This document shows, piece by piece, positions 56,470 to 64,000 of a stretch of DNA of 64,000 nt (its first letter is position 1; every line of letters starts with the position of its first letter). Source of the DNA: Gigaspora margarita (taxonomy: Eukaryota > Glomeromycota > Glomeromycetes > Diversisporales > Gigasporaceae); NCBI GenBank assembly GCA_009809945.1, contig WTPW01002569.1, forward strand, positions 1-64,000, written 5' to 3'. The translations under genes and the position numbers were made by a program. The notes beneath the pieces were generated by a model, which saw only the letters and a program-made list of their open reading frames with translations, did not search any database and was not told the origin of the DNA.

Positions 56470-57544
56470 TAATTGGCTTCAATTTTATATACTTGGATTT
56501 AGTTCTTCAGGATATACTATGTTTTTAGTATAATATGTATTATTATTTTCATCAAAAGAAGGAAGTAGAATAAATAAATTATTTGGGTTTGTGACTTGTA
56601 ATAGTGCAACATATAACTGACCATGTGAAAATATTGGGTCATGTAAATAAATGCCAACAGAATCTAATATTTGACCTTGGTTTTTGTTTATAGTCATAGC
56701 AAAAGCATGTATTACAGGAAATTGTCTGCGAATAAATGTAAAAGGTAGTTCATTATTGTTTGGATAAAATAATATACAGGAAGTAAAACATGAGTATGAG
56801 CATATGGGCCTTGCAAAATTTTTGCTTCTAGCTCATATTTGTAAATTGCTTTGCAAATTAAGTGAGTGCCATTGCACAAACCTTGTGCTTGATTAATATT
56901 GCATAATAGCATAATAGGAGATCCAATTTTGAGATTAATGTCATGAGGTGAAAAACCTGATAGAGATAATGTATTTAAAAACTCTACTGGGAAAAGATTT
57001 ATTTGAACAGGAGTTGTTAATGCAGGGTCTAAAGTATCTGCACTAAGGCAATAGTAAATATCACCAGGAAAAGCATTTATAATATTATTATTAATTTCAA
57101 TAACATGCTTATTTCGAGGGACTAAAATTACACATTTGAGTAGTATTTTAGGATTATAAAAAAAGTATTTAAATTTGGATATACAGCAGTTATAAGATCT
57201 GATAATAAGGTAGAATGCAAAATTATTTCAGAGAGGAGATTAATAATATCTTCTGTTTCAGAAAAAATATGTATATGTCCTTCTCCAACTTTGAGAAGCC
57301 AGTTAGAAAATTTGGTTTGTGTATTAATATTAGATATTTCAATAATGTGTTGAAAGCACATATTAATTGTTAAATATATTAATATAATATGTGACCAGAG
57401 TGGAGATTTAGAAATACATGCAGAAACTGTTTCTTCACACTCACCTTTTGGGATGACAGGCAAGACCTGTCTAAAATCATTACCAAAAATAATTATTTTT
57501 CTCCCAAATGGAATATTTTCTAATATAGGAGCAACAGCTTTCAT

Positions 57545-57845
57545 AAAGGACCCCAGACATCTCTCATATAGGTCATAACTGGATTTTGGCCAATTTTGAT
57601 CTAATTTCTAAAAATAACAAAATCTATTTACTTTAATAACTTCTAATCCAGTAATCTAAATTGAATAAACTTTTTTTTTTGTTAGATTCGCCTCACTGAG
57701 AGCTTCATTTTAAAAAAAGTTCATTCAAATTAGACCACTGGATGCCAAGATAATTACCAAAAACTTTTTTTTGCTTCTCAAATTTTAGGTGTTTTTGCTG
57801 AAAAATTTCAAGTATGGCCTCTATACTAGATGTCTGGGGTCCTTT
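57545..57845. mobile_element. MITE with AAAGGACCCCAGACATCT ends, 301 bp
   Basis: Perfect 18-bp inverted ends at 57545-57562 and 57828-57845. Inserted in the helicase coding sequence between Walker B and the GDFRQ motif. Minus-strand flanks read TATAA and TATGA, so a short TA-rich duplication is likely. Superfamily not assigned. Confidence 0.85.
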
Positions 57846-59238
57846 TTATAATATTACGAAGTGATTGATTTGTAGCTTCAAGTGCATAATGATGTGTTAT
57901 AGGTGCTTCATCCCAAATAATTAGAGTTGTGTGCTGTAGAAGACATGCTAATTGTGAATTATGTGAAATAGTACAGGTAAGGGTTTATAGAAATTTTAAA
58001 CTGTGAATGTGCTGTTTGTCCTCCTTCAAGAAGCAAAGATGCAATGTCTAATAATGCTACTGCTAAAGCAATAAGTTCTTGTTTTTGTACCCATGCAAGA
58101 AGAACAGAATATAAGAAAGTTTTTACAGAACCACCAGGTCCATCAACAAAGAAACATTTATTGTATTTGTTGATAATTGCATTTGTGACTGCAGAAAATA
58201 TTTTATGTTGGTCTTGGTTTAATTTACATTCATTGAGTTCAACAAATTGAGTAAGAGAATTTATATTTTAACTTAATTCTTCACAAATGAGTCGATCTGG
58301 TTCTTAAGATGAAGAATATTTTGTAAATGCAGTAATGCATAGTTTTTAATATTTTTAGCAGAAATATTGTGAGAAATGTTGCTAGTACGATATAAAAAAT
58401 ACAATATATCATCTGTTAGTGCATTTAAATATTTTTTCCATAGTTTTTTAGAGTGAATAGGTCCACAAAATAAAAGAATATTTGCAAAAAGGTATCTTAA
58501 TTGTGAGCCTAACTGAAGCATTGATGTTTCTTTTAGACATTAATCCCATTCTTTGTCATCTTGAAGAAGTCTTAATGCCTCACATGCTTCTTTAAATGTA
58601 TTGTATAGAATTCCATTTATAGTACAAATATGTTCAAAAGAAGTAGCACCTTTTACAGTATTAAGCAGTATCTGAAGAAAGTTTTTTTCACCTGCTAAAG
58701 GTTGAATAAAGTATAGACAACCAATAACATTTTTCTTTTTTGCAAGGGTTTCATTCTTTTAACTTAGAATACCATACAAATTTGGTAGAAAAGTTAGAAT
58801 ATGTAAGATTGTTAGTAATATGTTTATAATTTGGATTGTTATTTGCTATAAACCATTCAGTAAGAGTAGTTTTTTCTATGTCATTATGTTGTAAAAATGT
58901 TAGCAGGTGTTTCATGATCTTTGAAAGTAATATAATATTTATGGGAAAGATGAATCTGTAATTGTTGAACATTAGATTTTTTTTCATACAAGGTGAATTG
59001 AAATATTTGCCATATTGCTTCAGATGCAGATATATATCAGGCATTTTGGTATAGTTTTAATTCATTGGTTACATGATTTATAGTTTTATTTTCAGAGTCT
59101 GATGATAATTCAATTGTTGCACAGTCATGATCTTTGTACACATGCTTGTAAAAATACTTAACAGCAGTTACTGAAAAGCAAATTTTAACATTTATATGTG
59201 CGTTATACTTGATACAAAGAGCTCATTTATGTAGTACT

Positions 59239-59400
59239 CAGTGTTTAAAATTCAAAAAAAAATTACATGCACAAATGCATTTTGTGCATCTTTTTTTAAA
59301 CAATTTACTTGCACACTTAAGAGATTTTTTAAAAATCTAAAAAAATCCAAAAAAAAATTCATGCACATGTGCATCTTGTGCATACCAATTTTAAACACTA
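59239..59400. mobile_element. hAT MITE, CAGTGTTTAAAATT ends, 162 bp
   Basis: CAGTGTTTAAAATT and AATTTTAAACACTA are inverted, with a perfect 8-bp duplication GTAGTACT (59231-59238, 59401-59408). Interior GCACAAATGCATTTTGTGCA palindromes. Inserted in the Rep part of the Helitron. Confidence 0.92.
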
Positions 59401-59446
59401 GTAGTACTACCTATTGATTATTTAAATGTATTTTAGTTACCAGTAA

Positions 59447-60352
59447 GGTGATGGTACCTAATTTTGTGAATTGCCCTAATTCTGTGAATTATAATATTTC
59501 GTGATATCTTATAATCCCATAATCCAATTTAGATAATTTTGGTATTATTCGAATCATCTCACTGAGATGATTCTAACAGTACCAAAACTGTACCAAAATT
59601 AGTTGAATTAGATCACAATATACTGAGATAAATGATATATTTATTATTTTTTGAGATCAAATATATTTACATACGATTGTGTATCTCATGATCCTATAAT
59701 CCAATTTGGATGATTTTGGTATCATTCGAATTGTCTCACTGAGATGAATCTAATGGCACTAAAATTATCCAAATTGGATTTTGGAATACAGAGATATAAG
59801 GTGTTTTCTGTGATCAAATCTATTTCCGTGGATTGTATATCTCATGACTCTGCGATCCAATTTGGATGATTTAGGTATCATTCAAATCGTCTTAGTGAGA
59901 CAATTTGAATGGTACAAAAATTGTCCAAATCGAATTACAGGGTCCCAAAATACATGGACCATGGAAAAATTGATTTTTTGTGCATACCATACATTTAAGC
60001 AGCCAAGTCTATTAATAAAATCTTGACCAAATCCTGTAAAAAATTTTATATTATATATAATTTAGTGTAATGAACATATTACTTAGCAAACTTTCTTCAA
60101 TTAACTTAACATAAATCAAGCTCATTATGTATTCACGAAATTAGGCCTGTGGCTTTAAAATTCTCATAAATTATATGGGTTGTAACTTTTATTATTAAAA
60201 AAAATTTTTAGTATATAATGTATAAAAAAATTTTACAGTTAAATAATAAATTGATTGTATATTTTATATATTAAATTTTACAAATAAATACAATCTTTTG
60301 ATGAACTTTTATATGTGACAAAAAAAAATCCACAGAATTAGGTACTATTACC
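59447..60352. mobile_element. Inverted-ended element carrying a triple ~160-bp repeat
   Basis: GGTGATGGTACCTAATTTTG at the left and AGAATTAGGTACTATTACC at the right are inverted ends; flanks are TAA and TTA, so a TWA target is possible but not matching. From about 59495 to 59960 three units of roughly 125-185 bp follow in tandem, each with ATCCAATTTGGATGATTTTG, ATTCGAATCGTCTCACTGAG and an inverted second half. The element sits inside the Rep region of the Helitron. No transposase. Confidence 0.65.
59495..59960. repeat. Three tandem ~160-bp units with internal symmetry
   Basis: Units start near 59495, 59681 and 59837 with CTCATGATCC-type phrases followed by CAATTTGGATGATTTTGGTA. Each unit is itself an imperfect inverted repeat (CCAATTTGGATAATTTTGG against CCAAAATTATCCAAATTGG). 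The motif also appears in decayed form near 20010-20090. Confidence 0.75.
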
Positions 60353-60551
60353 TTATATTTTTACTATTATTACATCTTCTATGAATTGAATACTATTTGT
60401 ACCTTCAGTTGTTAAAAAACAAAAAGGCTTTGGATAATTTTTTGAGCATTTTATATTTTTTATGCATGGAGTATTTGGATTATACTTACCACATGGACCA
60501 TGAATCATAAAGTTTGTAATAGTCTTATATGCTAAGATATGTTTTTCATTG

Positions 60552-60893
60552 GTTCAGCTCACTTCATCGATGTTCATTTCATAGAAATAACATTTCACTA
60601 ACAACAATTTACCAACATGTTATTTCTGACATATATTTTCTATTTCACTGATAGTTTATTTTGCTGAAACTTATTTTACTGACAAAATAATTCTGGTCAT
60701 TGTTATTAGGGTCAGGTTAGAATTGGAGTTAAAGTTAATAGAATTTATAAAAAAAATTTGTCTATAAAATGAGCTTCTGTGAAATAAATTGTTTGTGAAA
60801 TAAAATTGTCAGTGAAATAAGCATTTTGGTAAATTTTTGTTAGTGAAATGTTATGTCTATGAAACATGTGTCAGTAAAGTGATATATATCCAT
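60552..60893. mobile_element. Fold-back MITE, ~342 bp
   Basis: The left arm CTCACTTCATCGATG... TTTCATAGAAATAACATTTC is complementary to GAAATGTTATGTCTATGAAA...CAGTAAAGTGAT at the right. Flanks TTTCATTG (60544-60551) and TTTCATTA (60894-60901) fit an 8-bp duplication with one mismatch. The centre has TTAGGGTCAGGTTAG near 60707. Inserted in the Rep region. Confidence 0.75.
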
Positions 60894-62444
60894 TTTCATT
60901 AGGAATTTCTGCTGAAACAAATTTGTCATAATCAGAAGTAATGCAAAATTTATTATTAGGGTATAAAATTAAGAGAATATGGATATGAGATAACTCTCTC
61001 TTTTGGAATTCTACTATATAAATATATGCTACCACCTCACCAAAAAAATTATAATCTATAATGTCCTTAATTAAACTTTTTAGCTTTAACTGAAATATAT
61101 GTGATATAATATTAGATCGATTCTCTGCTTTTTAACCAGAAAGTAATGTTATAGTAATCTCAGGCCATTGAGAATTGCATGCAAATATAAAAAATATGTC
61201 TGGTTTTCTCCTGTAATGACATATAGCTATTGAATCTTGATATAATTGATGCATATGTCAGGGTCTAGCAGTAAAGCTTTAGGAAGAATTATATGATGAT
61301 CAACTGTTGAACATTGCATATTTCTATCTGTATTAGCAATAGCATCTTGCAAATCTATAAGTAATATAATATATAATATAAACATATTATATTATTGAAA
61401 AAAAAATTAAGTAAATAAAAAATAAAGTAAATTAAAAAAATTAATAAACATAGATAAAAAATAAAAAGGAATAAATTAAAATAATAAATTAAAATATATA
61501 AATAAAAGAAAGTAAAATAAACAGAATATTTACATACCTTGGTACAGTTCTACATGAATTTGCTTTTGATTTTGAAAAATCCAATTAAGGTAGCTTTGCT
61601 CAATAGCAACATATGCATCTACAATAAATTGTTAAAAAAGATGACTAGTATAATAAAGAGCATGAGGAATTAATGGACACTATTGCAAAATATATGCAAA
61701 ATATTGTCTCAGAGTTACTGTTTTTGAATGCTTTTCATTATTATAATTATTATTTTTGATATTTATAGCAGAACAATTTTTATTAAAATCTCTAAGTATA
61801 GATATTCCAGGGTGCTATCTATCTTCGCCATGAGAAAAATTAATAGATATTGTAAAGGTAAATAAGCTTTATTTAACTCAAATATACATTGTAAAGAGCC
61901 TTCATGTTTGTGAAGAATAATGTCATGATTAGATAGAGCATTAACATTTTCATCACCAATTATAACAGCTACAACTTCAGAAGCAGTTGGAGCATTGTAG
62001 CGACATATATCTTTAGACCCATTTGCCTTAATTATAAGCTTTAATAGCATTGTAGGATTGTTAACATATACATCATGGGCCTGTCTGAATATCAAAATAT
62101 ACAGATTTACAGCATTTACATTTGTGTTAATTCTTCTATAGTAGTTGGGTTCAATGATAGCATAATATTCAAATGGTTTTGTGTTTCATTGTTTGTGTCA
62201 TAAATATATAATTGTGCAAAACATGGACATGTAGAGGAAGCTGATGGTAGAAGTCCTCCAATAGAATGATATAGTTCACCATGAATGTGAAAATTATTAA
62301 TACCTATTAGAAAGAATATATTTAAGTCAAATTTAATTTTTAGAACATTGAGATATTGAGGATAACTTATTAATAGATACTATCAGAATTTTTTTATACA
62401 GATAAATATCGATATATAACAATTAATCAATATATATCGATACA

Positions 62445-63112
62445 TGTCTGAGATGTGAAAATGAATATGAAGACCAAACACACTGGATGTGGTGTCGAGA
62501 AAATACATATAAAATGAAGCAGGCGATTACAGAAACCTTTGAAGAAACTAAAGAAGGAAAGAAAATGTCAGAGCAGGAAAGAGAACAAGAAAAAAAATAT
62601 ATAGAATGGTTAAAAAGAACGGAGGTTCCACCGTATATAGTACCAAAAAAAGATATCGTTCTAGGAAGTAAAAATGGGAAGAACAAACACAAGAAAGAAT
62701 TTACGAACATCCTTATGGTAAAAATATACGAAAAAATTTGGAAACCTAGTAGAGAAACAATAAATAATATACTTGAAGAAAAAGAAAGAAACATTATAAA
62801 GGACGATATCCCTATGGAACCAACACACGGAAAGGAAACTATTAGAAACGCAGCAAGAAAATACTCAAAATAGAAGAAATCTTTCATCGAATATAACGAG
62901 AAGGTAGACACAATCGAAGACTATGACTGAGTGGGTCCATAACCTGTCTTAGCAAAGCTCAGGTTGGGAGTAAAGTAGCTCTAGTCTCTTTTTCCGCTAT
63001 AATATAGTAATTGTAAAAGCATTGTAATATGAAGTTATAAATTATTAATAAAATTGGAAGAGAGAATGGACCTCGCTTTTAAAAAAAAAAAATAAATAAA
63101 TAAATAATTATA
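62445..63112 (+). mobile_element. 5'-truncated LINE: C-terminus of ORF2 plus 3' tail
   Basis: The frame open from 62445 to the TAG at 62871 begins directly with a Cys/His cluster, C-x2-C-x8-H-x3-C (CLRCENEYEDQTHWMWC), the zinc-knuckle-like module that ends many non-LTR retrotransposon polymerases, then a Lys/Glu-rich C-terminus of about 130 residues. A 3' UTR of ~200 bp follows with AATAAA near 63047 and a tail of A12 then (AAAT)n at 63080-63112. Plus strand, opposite to the surrounding Helitron. The start directly at the Cys cluster indicates 5' truncation, the usual outcome of target-primed reverse transcription. No clean target duplication was found. The reverse-strand frame over the same DNA is a shadow. 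Confidence 0.75.
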
Positions 63113-63340
63113 TGTCGATTAAAAATTAATGATATATATTGATAAACTAGTTATATATCTATATGTATCTATAATCGATATATAGCGTAAATAAATATAA
63201 ATCGCAATATATCTATTAATCAATTTTTATCGTATTTATTAAAACTGATATATAACTATTAATGGATATTAATCGTTATATATTAGATTTTTGTCTGTTA
63301 TACAAAAATCTTCTATCGGAAACAATCGTAATTTTGAGAT
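63113..63340. repeat. TATCGATATAT-rich stretch at the Helitron 5' side
   Basis: Short phrases ATATATCGAT, AATCGATATATAG, AACTATTAATGG and AATCGTTATATA recur; similar phrases lie at 62395-62444 on the other side of the LINE insert, so the LINE landed inside this stretch. It contains the suggested Helitron 5' end at 63287. Confidence 0.5.
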
Positions 63341-63379
63341 CTTAGATTTTTATTTATAAATCTGTGCTACCGGATCTGT

Positions 63380-63830
63380 TTTTTTTATTTTTAATCTTTT
63401 TTCAATTTTTTTTTTATTTTTTTTTTTAATATTTTTTATATCTTTTTTTTTTATTTTATATATTTATTTTATTTCTTTTTGATTTTTGTTTTAATATTTT
63501 TATTATTTAATTTTTTTTTCTCTTTTTCGTTAAATTTTTTTTTTAATTTTTTAATTTTATTTTATTCTTTTTTTTTTCTATTTTTTTTTTTTTTTTTGTT
63601 TTTTTTTTAATTTTTGATTTATTTATTTATATTTTTTTTAAACTTTTATTTTTTTTTATTTTTTTAATATTTTTTATATCATTTTTTTTTATTTTATATA
63701 TTTATTTTATTTCTTTTTGATTTTTGTTTTAATATTTTTATTATTTAATTTTTTTTTCTCTTTTTCGTTAAATTTTTTTTTTAATTTTTTAATTTTATTT
63801 TATTCTTTTTTTTTTCTATATTGTACTAGA
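63380..63830. repeat. T-rich block with a ~238-bp tandem duplication
   Basis: The segment with TTTGATTTTTGTTTTAATAT, CTCTTTTTCGTTAAATT and TTTTATTTTATTC occurs at about 63427-63585 and again at about 63665-63820, offset 238 bp, almost unchanged. Translations are Phe-rich low complexity; not a gene. Confidence 0.8.
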
Positions 63831-64000
63831 TCTAAATTAATATCGGTAAGTATATTTTTTATTTTTTTTTTCTTTGCTTTTTTTTTCTTAAACTTTTACT
63901 AATTCCTCTTCTTGTTTTGCTTCGTTAAAGCATCGGGTGGTTGAAATTGAAAGCATGTAAGTTACCAGCTAGGCAGGGTTGGCAATGGAGCTCAATGGAG
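63831..64000. other. Right edge, unassigned
   Basis: After the T-rich block the last 100 bases are less AT-rich (GTTACCAGCTAGGCAGGGTT). No gene can be called from so little sequence. Confidence 0.4.

Larger units (their letters stand above)
56470..62305 (-). pseudogene. Helitron Rep/PIF1-type helicase, degraded
   Basis: Rolling-circle replication initiator fused to a 5'-to-3' DNA helicase, the Helitron transposase. On the minus strand in order: Helitron-like N-terminal region (62305-61760; HGELYHSIGGLLPS, FRQAHDVYV, RYNAPTASEV, LQCIFELNKAYLP); a further N-region (61750-61540; VDAYVAIEQSYLNWIF); a 183-bp intron (61537-61355); Rep with HUH motif SHIHILL (about 60979-61000), NFMIHGPCGKYNPNTPC (60480-60540) and catalytic-Tyr region KYFYKHVYKDHDC (59110-59160); linker (58270-59045, TTLTEWFIANNNPN); helicase with Walker A GPGGSVKT (about 58120-58145, with Val where the family has Gly), Walker B LIIWDEAP (about 57903-57926), GNDFRQVLPV (about 57455-57485) and C-terminal MTINKNQGQILDSVGIYL and SHGQLYVAL (56600-56700). 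Stops, frame changes and four MITEs interrupt it; it cannot be functional. Confidence 0.85.
51329..63287 (-). mobile_element. Autonomous-type Helitron, decayed, ~12 kb
   Basis: A minus-strand rolling-circle transposon. Its 3' terminus is at 51329: reading on the minus strand, GGTAGCACAAAGTGCCACTT forms a good hairpin, followed by ATCATGCTAG and then T. Rep and PIF1-type helicase lie at 56.47-62.3 kb. The 5' end is uncertain; TCTAATATATAACG ending at 63287 after an A is the best candidate because it resembles the start of the non-autonomous Helitron. A plus-strand gene (54351-55575) lies between helicase and 3' end. Later insertions: hAT (51484-53270 and 59239-59400), mariner MITE (53722-53884), other MITEs (57545, 59447, 60552) and a LINE 3' end (62445-63112). 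An alternative is that the 3' terminus at 51329 belongs to a different Helitron. Confidence 0.65.

Noticed and set aside
62423-62911. 162-codon minus-strand frame
   Set aside because: It is a shadow of the LINE frame on the plus strand, which carries the recognisable Cys/His cluster and is followed by a poly(A)-type tail.
63717-63902. Phe-rich open frame at the right edge
   Set aside because: It lies in the duplicated T-rich block and is low-complexity translation.

Overview
The window is an AT-rich, transposon-packed piece of a fungal nuclear genome, most like an arbuscular mycorrhizal fungus (Glomeromycotina, Rhizophagus/Gigaspora type). The clues are very low GC, short GT-AG introns of 64-183 bp, a Crinkler-RHS-type (CR) effector relic, Sel1-repeat relics, Helitrons with introns in Rep/helicase, Ty3/gypsy relics and many non-autonomous DNA transposons. 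The organism call is inference from gene families recalled without a database. I see no intact gene of clear function, no rRNA or tRNA gene and no CRISPR.

Layout. 1-12 kb: mostly non-coding, with a 1.2-kb hAT element (3172-4382), two inverted copies of a 0.29-kb MITE (4796-5086 and 10306-10599), a MITE at 8791-9163 and a Tc1/mariner fold-back (9866-10980) that carries the second 0.29-kb MITE at its centre. 12.6-28 kb: one very decayed gypsy element (gag, zinc knuckle, protease, RT, RNase H in order on +), pulled apart by insertions that include hAT elements, fold-backs, a 2-kb T-rich repeat block and two Sel1-repeat scraps. Two different hAT families sit back to back at the same 8-bp target. 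29.3-29.7 kb: a pogo/mariner-like MITE inserted into a copy of itself.

31.4-34.1 kb: a broken CR-effector gene (P-loop NTPase plus PD-(D/E)xK-like nuclease region), interrupted by a MITE that itself holds a second MITE. 35.05-50.87 kb: a second gypsy element with both LTRs and a CCAG target duplication, stretched to 15.8 kb by at least nine nested insertions. The largest is a 4.3-kb non-autonomous Helitron (44306-48603) filled with about 3.2 kb of a degenerate ~100-bp tandem repeat.

51.3-63.3 kb: a large decayed autonomous Helitron on the minus strand. It has Rep (HUH motif) and PIF1-type helicase at 56.5-62.3 kb, a 3' terminus with hairpin and CTAG at 51329, and a separate plus-strand gene of unknown function (54.35-55.6 kb) between helicase and terminus. 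hAT, mariner and other MITEs and a LINE 3' end have landed in it. The window ends in T-rich low-complexity DNA.

Nearly everything is transposon on transposon. The useful biology is the insertion order, the precise element ends, and the Helitron with its opposite-strand passenger gene.
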